Below, piece by piece: positions 51,272-60,208 of a DNA stretch of 64,000 nucleotides. The stretch comes from Planctopirus ephydatiae (lineage in GTDB: Bacteria > Planctomycetota > Planctomycetia > Planctomycetales > Planctomycetaceae). The stretch covers positions 496,001 through 560,000 of the forward strand of contig NZ_CP036299.1 in NCBI RefSeq assembly GCF_007752345.1, given 5' to 3'. Within the stretch, counting starts at the first letter, position 1. Each line of letters begins with the position of its first letter. Position numbers and translations under genes: made by a program. Under the pieces are notes generated by a model. It was not told the origin of the DNA and searched no databases. It saw only the letters and a program-made list of their open reading frames with translations.

Positions 51272-52153
51272 TCACGCGAAGTAATCGATCGCGTTCTGGA
51301 AGATCTGCTTGCCAGCTCCATCCCCTGCCAGATTCATGCGAGTCCAGTTCGGATGTTGAGTTGCGAAGAGGAATCGCTCGGGGTGCGGCATTAATCCCAG
51401 CACACGCCCGGTGGGATCACAGAGCCCCGCCAGATCCGCAATCGATCCATTCGGGTTGGCCTGTTCCATCAAAGCCGAAGTGCCCCGCCGGGTTTCGATC
51501 GCGCCACCAGCCTGAGCGGTGAGTACCGTCACCTGATCCGGGTTGTGGTACTTGCGCCAGGGAATGTAAGCCAGTGCCATTTGCTGACGCGCTTCCCACT
51601 CAGTCAGCACTGCGGCATCCCGAACGGCAATCCGACCTTCGGCATGTGCCATCGGCAGGTCGATTTCATCAATGCCGCGCAGGAAGATCGAATTTGTGGA
51701 GGTCACTTTGAGCCTGACCCAGCGGGCGGTGTAGCGACCATTTTCATTCCAGGTGAGCGTCGCTTTGGCAGGCTGATTGCCAGAATCGGGCTGATTCCAG
51801 CCTTCGGCACCATCGGGAAGCACGCCCGCTTTCAGAAGTGTTTGAAAGCCATTGCAGATTCCCAGCGCCAACTTGTCACCGGCCAGAAATTCTCCGATTT
51901 CTTCGCGGAGAGCGGTTTTCAATTGGCTGGCAAAAATCACTCCCGAGCCAATGTCATCGCCATAGCTGAATCCGCCGGGAACACAGAGGATCTGGTAATC
52001 CTTGAGTCGCCCCGGGTTTTCCAGAATTCGATTGAGATGCAGCACCTCAGGCACGCCACCGCAGATTTCAAATGCGTGGGCCGTTTCCTGATCGCAATTT
52101 GTGCCCGGGGCACGCAAGACACAAACGCGGGGTGATATCATGGCGTGGGTCAT
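51272..52153 (-). CDS. purQ: phosphoribosylformylglycinamidine synthase, glutamine amidotransferase subunit
   Basis: A 293-residue class I glutamine amidotransferase supplying ammonia to FGAM synthase in purine synthesis. The N-terminus has PRVCVLRAPGTNCDQETAHA and VPGGFSYGDD, diagnostic for PurQ. The nucleophile elbow is LALGICNGFQTLLKAG with Cys near residue 100, and the catalytic His/Glu lie in LMPHPERFL near the C-terminus. It is longer than typical proteobacterial or Bacillus PurQ (about 225-230). No purS or purL lies alongside, so the complex is encoded elsewhere. ATG 52153 is used; ATG 52141, four codons in, is an alternative. The gene is divergent from the nuo operon. Confidence 0.9.
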   Translation of the reverse strand: MTHAMISPRVCVLRAPGTNCDQETAHAFEICGGVPEVLHLNRILENPGRLKDYQILCVPGGFSYGDDIGSGVIFASQLKTALREEIGEFLAGDKLALGICNGFQTLLKAGVLPDGAEGWNQPDSGNQPAKATLTWNENGRYTARWVRLKVTSTNSIFLRGIDEIDLPMAHAEGRIAVRDAAVLTEWEARQQMALAYIPWRKYHNPDQVTVLTAQAGGAIETRRGTSALMEQANPNGSIADLAGLCDPTGRVLGLMPHPERFLFATQHPNWTRMNLAGDGAGKQIFQNAIDYFA

Positions 52154-52760
52154 CCACCATCTGCAGGAATTTCAACGGAACCATTTGTCACCCACCACCG
52201 GGCAGGCCTTTTCACAAACAGTCTGGCTGAACACCAATTCAACTGCAATCGAAACCGCAATCAAAGACTTTCGCCACCAAGATTTCCTGCTCGGGCAGCA
52301 GTTCCACCAGCGCATGATCAAAAATCTAACGCTTTCACAGCGATAGTAAGTAGAATCCTGGTTCCAGCCGTGTGGCTTCTTCAGCATGGTCCCGTAAGTA
52401 AAGCCGGAAACGACTCGCTCGATTGAGCAACAAAGCCCCGTCTAGCCAACAAATTCCTCAGGAATGTGCCCATTGACGAATGCAAATGCCTGAAAATGAT
52501 TGAACTTCTCGCTAGCCCCCGCAGACGCTACGGTCAGAGGTGGTTGAAGTTACTGGAGATTCCAACTAGAATCCGCCGGACAACTTGAAGCGAACTGAGA
52601 TTGCGCGAACTCACTGCAAATTAACAGGTTAATGACACGCAAGACCTTGATCGGATGAATCTCCGCAGTTGAATCGAGGATTTCAAAAACACGGCTTGGC
52701 ATTCTCGATTTCTCTGCACTATTGACCTCGGAATGGATCAATTCACGGTCTTCAGAATGG
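52154..52760. other. divergent intergenic region between purQ and the nuo operon
   Basis: This 607-bp gene-free region must carry the promoters of purQ (leftwards) and nuoA-L (rightwards). The palindrome at 52620-52633 is its clearest feature. No purS frame was found. Confidence 0.5.
52620..52633. promoter_or_regulatory. short palindrome upstream of nuoA
   Basis: ATTAAC-AG-GTTAAT is a 6-bp inverted repeat with a 2-bp centre, 128 bp upstream of the nuoA start. It could be an operator site for the nuo promoter. Short AT-rich palindromes arise often by chance. Confidence 0.25.
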
Positions 52761-53144
52761 ATGGAAATGGACGGCTTATTCGCAGTTCTGATCTATACCG
52801 GAGTGCTGGTCGGGTTCGTGATCACGAATCTGATTTTGACTCATATTATCGGGCCCACCAAAAAGACGGCCGTTAAGCAGATGCCTTACGAATCGGGCAT
52901 GGATCCTGTGGGAGATGCCCGCCAGCCCTTCGATGTGAAGTTTTATCTGGTGGCGATTCTGTTTCTGATCTTCGATGTTGAGCTTTTGTTCATGTACCCT
53001 TGGGCGGTGGCTGCTTACAAGGGTGATGGCGGAGTTCCTGCGGAGCTTTCCTCGACAGTTTACAGCGTCATGCTCGTCTTCTTTGGTACTCTGGCAATTG
53101 CCTACATCTACGCCTGGCGAAAGGGTGTGTTCAAATGGCGATAG
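52761..53144 (+). CDS. nuoA: NADH-quinone oxidoreductase subunit A
   Basis: A 127-residue membrane subunit of respiratory complex I, part of the proton-pumping arm next to the quinone site. Start ATG 52761 ([14 protein letters not shown]) or ATG 52767; the frame is open to TTG 52722, but the extra residues are not family-like. Three hydrophobic helices are visible (about 6-28, 63-85, 98-118). Between the first two lies the conserved loop [20 protein letters not shown], with [14 protein letters not shown] at the second helix, the family's signature. First gene of the nuo operon; its 3' end overlaps nuoB by 10 bp. Confidence 0.93.
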   Translation: MEMDGLFAVLIYTGVLVGFVITNLILTHIIGPTKKTAVKQMPYESGMDPVGDARQPFDVKFYLVAILFLIFDVELLFMYPWAVAAYKGDGGVPAELSSTVYSVMLVFFGTLAIAYIYAWRKGVFKWR

Positions 53145-53827
53145 CTCAACCCCCAGGATCAGGTGGAGCCTCGGCAACACCAGGTTCCTCAGCCCCTTTT
53201 GTGAATCCGCAAAAGGGCTTGCCTGATAACGTCTTTCTCACCACGCTCAATGCTGCTTCAAGCTGGGCAAGGAAGAACAGTCTCTGGCCGATGCCTTTTG
53301 CCACAGCCTGTTGTGGGATTGAGCTGATGGCCACTGCCTCATCCCGGCATGACCTGGCGCGCTTCGGTGCTGAAGTCATGCGATTTTCGCCGCGCCAGTG
53401 CGACCTGATGATTGTCGCTGGTCGCGTCGCTATGAAGATGATGCCTGTTCTGCAACGCATCTGGCTGCAAATGCCCGAACCCAAGTGGTGCATTTCGATG
53501 GGGGCCTGTGCCTGTACGGGTGGAGTTTTCGATACTTATGCTGTCGTGCAGGGAATTGACCGCTTTATTCCAGTCGATCTTTACGTTCCCGGCTGCCCAC
53601 CACGTCCGGAGCAGTTGATTGCCGGGATCATGCAGATTCAGGATCTGGTGCAGAAGACGGGAACCATGCAGGGAACCGAGTTCCAGTATCGAACTCGACC
53701 AACGGGCCCCGCTCCGTTCGATGCCGATGAGATTATCCGGATTCGAGAAGGTCAGATGCAGCTCACTCCGCTGGAACTCCCCGCATCGTTGAAAAGGGGG
53801 AATCCAGCTCTTGAGGGGTCTGCTTAA
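53135..53827 (+). CDS. nuoB: NADH-quinone oxidoreductase subunit B
   Basis: A 230-residue peripheral subunit carrying cluster N2, the last iron-sulfur centre before quinone. The four ligand positions are visible: adjacent Cys59-Cys60 in [13 protein letters not shown], Cys125 in [10 protein letters not shown] and Cys154 in [11 protein letters not shown]. An N-terminal extension of about 30 Gly/Ser/Pro-rich residues precedes [20 protein letters not shown], and the C-terminus extends about 45 residues past the last ligand region. It overlaps nuoA by 10 bp. Confidence 0.96.
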   Translation: MAIAQPPGSGGASATPGSSAPFVNPQKGLPDNVFLTTLNAASSWARKNSLWPMPFATACCGIELMATASSRHDLARFGAEVMRFSPRQCDLMIVAGRVAMKMMPVLQRIWLQMPEPKWCISMGACACTGGVFDTYAVVQGIDRFIPVDLYVPGCPPRPEQLIAGIMQIQDLVQKTGTMQGTEFQYRTRPTGPAPFDADEIIRIREGQMQLTPLELPASLKRGNPALEGSA

Positions 53828-53964
53828 TCCAAAGAAATCGAGCAGATTGGTTTTCTGTTCAGCACAGTAGCGTCTATCTGAAATTAAGGCAGACGCTGAA
53901 GTTTCAAATCCAAATGAATCTCGACAGTTGTTCGGAAAGTCGTCATTGAGAAGGGTAGGTTTCG

Positions 53965-54453
53965 GTGGACTTCGCAGCACTCAATGAGCATTTGGGCGGT
54001 GTCCTGAAATCGGAATCTTTCCGAGACAACACACGCCTGATCGTCCCGGCAGCTCAACTCGATGATCTTATGTCTCACCTCAAACATCACCTGGGGTTCG
54101 ACATGCTCAGTGATGTCACCTGCTGTGATTACCTGGAATACCCCGGGGCCACAGATCGCTACGGCGTCATCTATGTCGTGGTGAACACCAGAACTCGAGA
54201 GCGGCTTGTCGTCAAAACTTTCGTGAATGATCCATCGCCCACTTTGCCTTCGATGTACCGCCACTGGAAAACGGCAGACTGGACGGAGAGAGAAGTTTAT
54301 GACCTGTTTGGCATTCACTTCACCGGCCACCCGAATCTGCAGCGAATCCTTTGCCCCCCTGAGTTTGAAAGTCACGCGCTCCGCAAAGATTACCCGCTTA
54401 AAGGGCGTGGAGAACGACATAACTTCCCGGTGATCACCAGAGCCGAAAGTTAA
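53965..54453 (+). CDS. nuoC: NADH-quinone oxidoreductase subunit C
   Basis: A 162-residue hydrophilic subunit of the connecting arm of complex I (30-kDa subunit). Start GTG 53965 is supported by AGAAGGGTAGG upstream. The family signature lies at residues 109-150: EREVYDLFGIHFTGHPNLQR followed by ALRKDYPLKGRGER. SDVTCCDYLEYP marks the mid region. It is a separate protein, not fused to NuoD as in E. coli. A 137-bp gap separates it from nuoB; no gene is seen there. Confidence 0.94.
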   Translation: MDFAALNEHLGGVLKSESFRDNTRLIVPAAQLDDLMSHLKHHLGFDMLSDVTCCDYLEYPGATDRYGVIYVVVNTRTRERLVVKTFVNDPSPTLPSMYRHWKTADWTEREVYDLFGIHFTGHPNLQRILCPPEFESHALRKDYPLKGRGERHNFPVITRAES

Positions 54454-54556
54454 CCACCCGCTGCCAGCCACCTGACGACTTGCCGGTGATATTGATCAAA
54501 GCCATAAAACCTGTTTCATCCCTGATTCGCGAAACTTCACTCATTGAAGGTTGACC

Positions 54557-55819
54557 ATGCCCGTTGTTGCCTCTTCGCTCCACCCGGCGACGTCCCGCAA
54601 TGCGGCTGGCGGGCCGGCCTCATCACATGCCGAAGCGGCGAATTCTGAATATTTATGGACGCTGAACTTCGGCCCTCAGCATCCAGCCACACACACCACG
54701 CTCCGGCTGGTTCTAACTCTCGACGGGGAAAAGGTCGTCAGGGCCGAACCAGACATTGGCTATCTTCACAGTGGTTTTGAGAAACTGGGCGAATCGCTCG
54801 ATTTCAATCAGTATGTCACCATTGTTGACCGCATGAATTACATCTCGCCTCTGGCGAATGAAATTGCCTGGCACCATACCGTCGAAAAACTGCTCGGCAT
54901 CGAGATCACTCCCCGCTGCACTTATTTGCGGACAATCCTTGCCGAGTTGATGCGTCTGCATGACCATCTGTTGTGTGTTGGCGCTGTCGCTCTGGACCTG
55001 GGAGCATTCACAGCCTTTCTGTATTTCTTCCAGCAGCGGGAATTGATTTACGACATTGTGGAATATGCCTCAGGCCAGCGCTTTCACACGAGCTACACCC
55101 GTGTCGGTGGTGTGCTCTTCGATGTGAACAATTTATGGGCCGACAAGGTTCGCTCATTCGCGAAGAACCTCCCCAAGATTCACAGCGAAGTGGATCGTCT
55201 GCTGACGAAGAATCGCATTTTCGTGGATCGAGTCAAAGGTGTGGGTGTTCTTTCTCGCGAAGATGCCATCAACATGGGCTGCACCGGCCCTATTGCCCGC
55301 GCTTCGGGTGTGGTACGAGACCTGCGAAAAGATGAACCTTACCTGGCCTATGCCGATCTCGACTTCAAGATCGCAGCTTCTAAAAATGGCGATTGCTACG
55401 CCCGCTATTTAGTCCGTATGCAGGAAATGCTTGAGAGCATCAAGATCATTAACCAGGCCATTGAAAACATCCCTTCAGGCCCGGTGAATGTGGAACTGGA
55501 AGGGAAGTCAGTCCTGCCCTCCAAACCCGCTGTCTATCGAAGTATTGAGGGTTTGATTCACCACTTTGAAATGATCATGCCCAATCGTGGCTTCAAAGTT
55601 CCGGTGGAAGAACTTTATGCCTGCACTGAATCTCCAAATGGGGAATTGGGATTTTATATCGTGGCCGATGGCGAACCACGGGCCTATCGGGCTCGATGTC
55701 GGCCACCCTCGTTCATCCACTTTGCGACATTCCAGCACCTAATGCCGGGCTATATGCTCAGCGATGTGCCAGCCATTCTGGGTAGTTTGAATATCATTGC
55801 TGCGGAGTTGGATCGATGA
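54557..55819 (+). CDS. nuoD: NADH-quinone oxidoreductase subunit D
   Basis: A 420-residue 49-kDa-type subunit that lines the quinone-binding pocket with NuoB. ATG 54557 is chosen, with GAAGG six bases upstream; a TTG two codons earlier opens the same frame. After a 25-residue leader, the family opening LNFGPQHPATHTTLRLVLTL contains the loop His residues of the quinone site. LHSGFEKLGESLDFNQYVTI and DRMNYISPLANEIAW follow, and the C-terminus closes with the RARCRPPSFIHFATFQHLMP segment and VPAILGSLNIIAAELDR, the family ending. The stop overlaps the nuoE start. Confidence 0.96.
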   Translation: MPVVASSLHPATSRNAAGGPASSHAEAANSEYLWTLNFGPQHPATHTTLRLVLTLDGEKVVRAEPDIGYLHSGFEKLGESLDFNQYVTIVDRMNYISPLANEIAWHHTVEKLLGIEITPRCTYLRTILAELMRLHDHLLCVGAVALDLGAFTAFLYFFQQRELIYDIVEYASGQRFHTSYTRVGGVLFDVNNLWADKVRSFAKNLPKIHSEVDRLLTKNRIFVDRVKGVGVLSREDAINMGCTGPIARASGVVRDLRKDEPYLAYADLDFKIAASKNGDCYARYLVRMQEMLESIKIINQAIENIPSGPVNVELEGKSVLPSKPAVYRSIEGLIHHFEMIMPNRGFKVPVEELYACTESPNGELGFYIVADGEPRAYRARCRPPSFIHFATFQHLMPGYMLSDVPAILGSLNIIAAELDR

Positions 55820-56295
55820 CGGTACTTTCGGACGATTTACGGGCACGCATCGTTGCGGAGTTTCCGAAATACCCGAACAAGCGGGCGGTCACTCTCCCAG
55901 CGCTGCATCTAGTACATGATGAACTCCGCCATGTTTCGACGGGTGCGATTGAAGAGATTGCAGAACTTCTCGAACTGCACCCTTCCGAAGTTCATGACAC
56001 GATGACCTTCTATCAATTCTTCCGTACGGAAGAGAATCCGCTCGGAAAGCATCGCGTGTGGGTTTGTCGGAGCATCAGTTGTGGTCTGCGCGGCGGCGAA
56101 GAATTACTCGCTCATATGTGTGAGAAACTGCATGTCACACCTGGCGGTACCACAGAAGACGGCAAGATAACTCTAGAGTTCGCGGAATGCCTCGGCGTCT
56201 GCGATGGGGCTCCCTGTGTTCTGGTCGATGAAGACTGTGTCCACAACGTCACTCATGAAATGGCAGAAAAACTGATTAGTGAATTAAAGGCGTAG
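55816..56295 (+). CDS. nuoE: NADH-quinone oxidoreductase subunit E
   Basis: A 159-residue thioredoxin-like subunit of the NADH dehydrogenase module, holding [2Fe-2S] cluster N1a. Ligands are Cys84 and Cys89 (VCRSISC) and Cys125 and Cys129 (AECLGVCDGAP), the C-x4-C and C-x3-C spacing of the family. ATG 55816 overlaps the nuoD stop by 4 bp (ATGA). It is separated from nuoF by a 330-bp gap that carries a decayed small ORF. Confidence 0.95.
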   Translation: MTVLSDDLRARIVAEFPKYPNKRAVTLPALHLVHDELRHVSTGAIEEIAELLELHPSEVHDTMTFYQFFRTEENPLGKHRVWVCRSISCGLRGGEELLAHMCEKLHVTPGGTTEDGKITLEFAECLGVCDGAPCVLVDEDCVHNVTHEMAEKLISELKA

Positions 56296-56625
56296 TCTCT
56301 GGGAATTGGAAGGGAATTCTTAATACAGCTAAGTTTTGAGCCCTCTACTTCGTGTGGCCAAAGCTACTGTTCTCGACGAATGCAAGAAGCTGCGAGAGAA
56401 GCAGTTCGCGAGAACTGGTTGCACGGAATTCCTGCCAGTGTCTGGTAAGAGGGAAAGATTGTGTGGGTCTGGCCCTCAGACGAAGAAATCAAGAACCTGC
56501 CTTGCTACGAATTGATTGCTGATCAGGTGAAACGAGAACTCTCCATCCAGAACCTTCCGCACTAGTCCATAACGCTCATAGATTTCAACAGACATTGTCC
56601 TTTATCGATACACGGATACTTTCCC
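56296..56625. other. spacer inside nuo operon containing ORF remnant
   Basis: This 330-bp gap between nuoE and nuoF contains the interrupted small ORF at 56380-56565. Other parts show no coding or regulatory signal. Confidence 0.5.
56380..56565 (+). pseudogene. decayed small ORF (in-frame TAA)
   Basis: One reading frame gives MQEAAREAVRENWLHGIPAS then VW, a TAA at 56446-56448, and continues as EGKIVWVWPSDEEIKNLPCY through to TAG at 56563-56565. Joined across the stop, the product would be 61 residues. The GIPASVW-x-x-GKIVWVWPSDEEI pattern resembles small proteins whose core reads G-x-P-V-x-V-W-x-D-G-K-V-V-x-x-P-P-E-E-I, some linked to toxin-antitoxin loci. That likeness is from memory. An overlapping frame (VLDECKKLREKQFARTGC) is a weaker alternative. 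Confidence 0.5.
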
Positions 56626-57957
56626 ATGTCCACATATGAACCTGTCCTTCTGGCTCGCATCCATAAAGAGCAGAGCCATACTCTCGACAGCTATCTGGCC
56701 GATGGGGGATACGAAAGTTTCAAAAAGGCGCTCGGTATGACGCCTGTTGAAGTCACCACTCTGGTCAAAGATTCCGGCCTGCGTGGTCGCGGCGGTGCGG
56801 GCTTCCCCACTGGTCTCAAATGGACGTTCCTCCCCAAAGATCATCCCGGCCCGATCTATCTCGCTGTCAACGGCGACGAGAGCGAACCCGGCACATTTAA
56901 TAATCGCATCCTGCTCGAAAAGGATCCTCACCAGATCCTCGAAGGAATTGCGATCAGTTGCTACGCCATCCGTTCAAATACGGCATACCTTTACCTCCGG
57001 TACGAGTACGGAGCTGCGTGGCGAGCCCTGCAGCAGGCCGTTGCTGAATGCTATGAAAAAGGGATCTTCGGGAAGAATGTTTTTGGCTCGGGCTTCGATC
57101 TGGATGTCCGCCTGCACCGTGGTGCGGCTGCCTACATCTGCGGCGAAGAAACCGGACTCATCGAAAGCCTGGAAGGCAAGCGAGCCTGGCCGCGGATCAA
57201 GCCACCCTTCCCCGCCATCGAAGGCCTCTTCCGCAAGCCAACCATCGTCAACAACATCGAAACCATGGCCTGCGTGACTCAGATTCTGAAGCGCGGCGTC
57301 GAATGGTTCAAATCGATTGGCGTCCCGCCAGACCCGAACAATCCTCGCGATGCTGGTAGCTATGGCCCGAAGCTCTACTGCCTCTCCGGTCACGTCAACA
57401 AGCCCGGCTGTTATGAAGTTCCCCTGGGGATCACCGCTCGTCAGTTGATTGAAGAGTATGGTGGTGGTGTTCCCGGTGGTCGCGGGATTAAAGCCGTCGT
57501 CCCGGGTGGGATCAGCATGGGTTTTCTTGCTCCGTCAGAACTCGACACTCCACTGGATTTCAACGGTCCAGGAAAGGTCGGTTGCCTGGGTCTTGGAACC
57601 GCTGCCGTCGTGGTGATTGATGATCAGACCAGTATGGTCGATGTGGTCTACAACACGGCCCGCTTCTTCGCTCACGAATCGTGCGGCCAATGCACCCCTT
57701 GCCGGGAAGGGACGAACTGGATGCAGCGCATTCTGCATCGGATTCGCAGCGGTCAGGGCCGAATGGAAGATCTGGATCTGTTATTGGAAGTTTCCAATGG
57801 AATCGGGATGATGCCCGGTACAACAATTTGCGGTCTGGCAGATGGTGCCGGCTGGCCTGTGAAAAATGCCATCCGCAAATTCCGCAGCGAATTCGAAGAT
57901 TACATCCAGAGCGGCCGATCCACGATTAAACCATGTGAACTGATCGGGGCACATTAA
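56626..57957 (+). CDS. nuoF: NADH-quinone oxidoreductase subunit F
   Basis: A 443-residue NADH-binding subunit of complex I, carrying FMN and [4Fe-4S] cluster N3. The nucleotide/FMN site is GLRGRGGAGFPTGLKW at 51-66, followed by YLAVNGDESEPGTFNNR at 78-94. ICGEETGLIESLEG (171-184) and the cluster motif ESCGQCTPCREGTNW give Cys353, Cys356 and Cys359, with Cys402 as the fourth ligand in TICGLADGAGWPV. Length and motifs are complete. ATG 56626 follows a 330-bp spacer, so internal re-initiation or an internal promoter is possible. Confidence 0.96.
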   Translation: MSTYEPVLLARIHKEQSHTLDSYLADGGYESFKKALGMTPVEVTTLVKDSGLRGRGGAGFPTGLKWTFLPKDHPGPIYLAVNGDESEPGTFNNRILLEKDPHQILEGIAISCYAIRSNTAYLYLRYEYGAAWRALQQAVAECYEKGIFGKNVFGSGFDLDVRLHRGAAAYICGEETGLIESLEGKRAWPRIKPPFPAIEGLFRKPTIVNNIETMACVTQILKRGVEWFKSIGVPPDPNNPRDAGSYGPKLYCLSGHVNKPGCYEVPLGITARQLIEEYGGGVPGGRGIKAVVPGGISMGFLAPSELDTPLDFNGPGKVGCLGLGTAAVVVIDDQTSMVDVVYNTARFFAHESCGQCTPCREGTNWMQRILHRIRSGQGRMEDLDLLLEVSNGIGMMPGTTICGLADGAGWPVKNAIRKFRSEFEDYIQSGRSTIKPCELIGAH

Positions 57958-58048
57958 GGTCATGAGGGAAAAAGAGGGGAAGGGATGAAGGTGAAAAGTC
58001 AGATTTTCCAATCAAGTGTTGACCTGGCACGATGAGCGGAGAATCTCC

Positions 58049-58417
58049 ATGGCTGTCGGTGATCATCGGGATTTGATCGTTTGGAAAAAATCGATTGATA
58101 TCGCGAAAGCTTGTTATCAGATCACCGAAGCATTTCCCCGGCACGAGCAATTTGGACTGACAAGTCAGATACGAAGAGCATCTATTTCAGTTTCAGCGAA
58201 CATTTCGGAAGGAAAGGCGTATGGTCAATCAAGGTCAATGCTTCATTTCCTGCAGATTGCGATTGGTTCGTTGGCAGAACTCGATACTCATTGGGAGATT
58301 GCATTACAACTGGGATACATTAGTGAAAGTGACTGCCGGAATATGCAGGCAAATTTAGATGAAGTCTCAAGAATGCTCATTGCTTTCAGGCAGACGATTG
58401 CCAGCAACTTGATCTAG
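58049..58417 (+). CDS. four-helix-bundle protein (S23/IVS-type) inside nuo operon
   Basis: A 122-residue all-helical protein of the four-helix-bundle family first described from intervening sequences in 23S rRNA genes. ATG 58049 has GGAG about 9 bases upstream; a GTG at 58016 is in frame but unlikely. Family marks are DLIVWKKSIDIAKACYQITE at the start, then FGLTSQIRRASISVSANISE, the GKAYGQSRSMLHFLQIAIGS helix with the S-x-A-E-L-x-T turn, and a last helix ending LIAFRQTI. The biochemical role of the family is not known. It sits between nuoF and nuoG, where complex I operons normally have no gene. Confidence 0.88.
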   Translation: MAVGDHRDLIVWKKSIDIAKACYQITEAFPRHEQFGLTSQIRRASISVSANISEGKAYGQSRSMLHFLQIAIGSLAELDTHWEIALQLGYISESDCRNMQANLDEVSRMLIAFRQTIASNLI

Positions 58418-58498
58418 ATTCTGAACCCATTTTCTGGCTTCTTACCTTCATTACTTCTTCCCTTTTTTACTTACACCTATTCAAACAAGCTTCTTAAC

Positions 58499-60208
58499 AT
58501 GCCCACAGTTTATGTCAACGATCAGCCTGTCGAACTGAAGCCAGACGAACGGCTGAACTGTATTCAGGCAGCTCAGAAAGCCGGTGTGGAAATCCCGCAC
58601 TACTGCTGGCATCCCAGCTTGTCAGTTGTCGCCAGTTGCCGTATGTGCCTGGTGGAAGTTGGCGACAAAAAGCCTGATGGAACCGTCGCCATGGTTCCCA
58701 AGGTCGTCCCCGGCTGCCAGACTCCCGTCAAAGATGGCACTGTCATCGTCACCAATTCCCCCAAGGTGCAGGCCGCCCAGCGAGGGACACTCGAATACCT
58801 GCTGCTGAATCATCCTCTCGACTGCCCCGTGTGTGATCAGGCCGGAGAATGTGGTCTACAGGATTTCAGCTTCAAGTACGGCCGGGCATACAGTCGTCTG
58901 GCAGAGCCCAAAAACCAGAAAAAAGACAAGCCTTATATTGGCGATCAGATCACTCTCTTCACTGATCGCTGCATCATGTGTACCCGCTGCGTGCGGTTCA
59001 CCCGTGAAATCTCCGGCACCGCTGAACTTCAGGTTGTCAGCCGTGGCTCGGGCGAAGAAATCGATATCTTTCCCGGCAAGCCCTGCAATAACAAACTGGC
59101 TGGCAACGTCGTCGATCTCTGCCCTGTCGGCGCACTCTGCAGCAAAGATTTTCTCTATGAGCAGCGCGTGTGGTGGCTTAAGGGGAAGAACTCGGTCTGC
59201 GCCGGTTGCAGCACAGGTTGCAGCATTCGCGTCGATCAGAACAAAGATGTCGTCTACAGACTCAAGCCACGCTCGAACCCGCTCGCACAGGGCGAGTTCA
59301 TGTGTGACGAAGGCCGCTTTGGCTGGAAGTACATTCACTCCGAGCATCGCCTGAAGTTCCCCATGCAGAAACTCCCTGCAGGGATCACCCCCGTTTCCTG
59401 GCCACAAATTCTTCCAGCTCTGCGACAGGCCCTGTCCGAAGCTGCCAAGCGAGCTCCTGAAAAACTGGCTGTCGTGCTGACTCCCTTCATGACGGTCGAA
59501 GAGGCTTACCTACTCTGCAAATATCTGAAGTCTCTCTCACCTGCCGCCAGGTTGCTGATGACACCCGCCCCCGTTGTGGGTGAAGATGATTCGTATCCGA
59601 AAGACCTTCGCGGGCAGGCCGCACCTCAACCCAAATTCACCATTCGAGCCGAAAAAGCCCCGAACCGTGCTGGTGTGGAACTGGTACTCCAGCACTTTGG
59701 AGGAACGGTGGAGTCGCTCGACGCGGTTTTAGCGCAGGTCTCTCAGGGAACTCTCGAAGCGGTCTATCTGACTGCGGGATCCCCTGAAGGCTGGATCACC
59801 GATGAGCAGGCCAAGTCACTGGCCAAGGCTAAACTGGTGATCGTGCAGGATCTGCTGGATTCCCCCGCACTTCCCTGGGCGACATTTGTGCTACCAGGGA
59901 CTTCGTGGGCCGAGCGCGATGGCACATTCGTCAACCATGCAGGTCTGGCGCAAGCCATTCATCGCGGCCTACGTTCGCCAGGCGATGCCTGGCCTGATGG
60001 GCGGATCTGTTTTGAGCTGGCAGGTCGGACAGGTATATTCCACGCTCCCACCATCCGTCAGGAAATCGCGGGTGAGATTCCTGCACTGGCCGCACTGATT
60101 GTGGGTGACCTGGGTGATGAAGGGATTTTCCTGAAATCGACAGGTGAGGCGGCCTCTGCAGCCGACTCTGAGACACAAGTTCCTGTTACAGGAGGTAGCC
60201 GATCGTGA
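58499..60208 (+). CDS. nuoG: NADH-quinone oxidoreductase subunit G (short form)
   Basis: A 569-residue iron-sulfur subunit of complex I. All N-terminal clusters are present: [2Fe-2S] Cys36/47/50/73; the His105-Cys109/112/118 [4Fe-4S] site; Cys158/161/164/208; and the fourth site Cys234/237/241/269 found in some NuoG. The C-terminal molybdopterin-oxidoreductase-like domain (from about 290) is reduced to about 270 residues, so the protein is much shorter than the E. coli form (about 900) and shorter than the mitochondrial form. It ends in an Ala/Thr/Ser tail, and its stop overlaps the nuoH GTG. Confidence 0.95.
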   Translation: MPTVYVNDQPVELKPDERLNCIQAAQKAGVEIPHYCWHPSLSVVASCRMCLVEVGDKKPDGTVAMVPKVVPGCQTPVKDGTVIVTNSPKVQAAQRGTLEYLLLNHPLDCPVCDQAGECGLQDFSFKYGRAYSRLAEPKNQKKDKPYIGDQITLFTDRCIMCTRCVRFTREISGTAELQVVSRGSGEEIDIFPGKPCNNKLAGNVVDLCPVGALCSKDFLYEQRVWWLKGKNSVCAGCSTGCSIRVDQNKDVVYRLKPRSNPLAQGEFMCDEGRFGWKYIHSEHRLKFPMQKLPAGITPVSWPQILPALRQALSEAAKRAPEKLAVVLTPFMTVEEAYLLCKYLKSLSPAARLLMTPAPVVGEDDSYPKDLRGQAAPQPKFTIRAEKAPNRAGVELVLQHFGGTVESLDAVLAQVSQGTLEAVYLTAGSPEGWITDEQAKSLAKAKLVIVQDLLDSPALPWATFVLPGTSWAERDGTFVNHAGLAQAIHRGLRSPGDAWPDGRICFELAGRTGIFHAPTIRQEIAGEIPALAALIVGDLGDEGIFLKSTGEAASAADSETQVPVTGGSRS

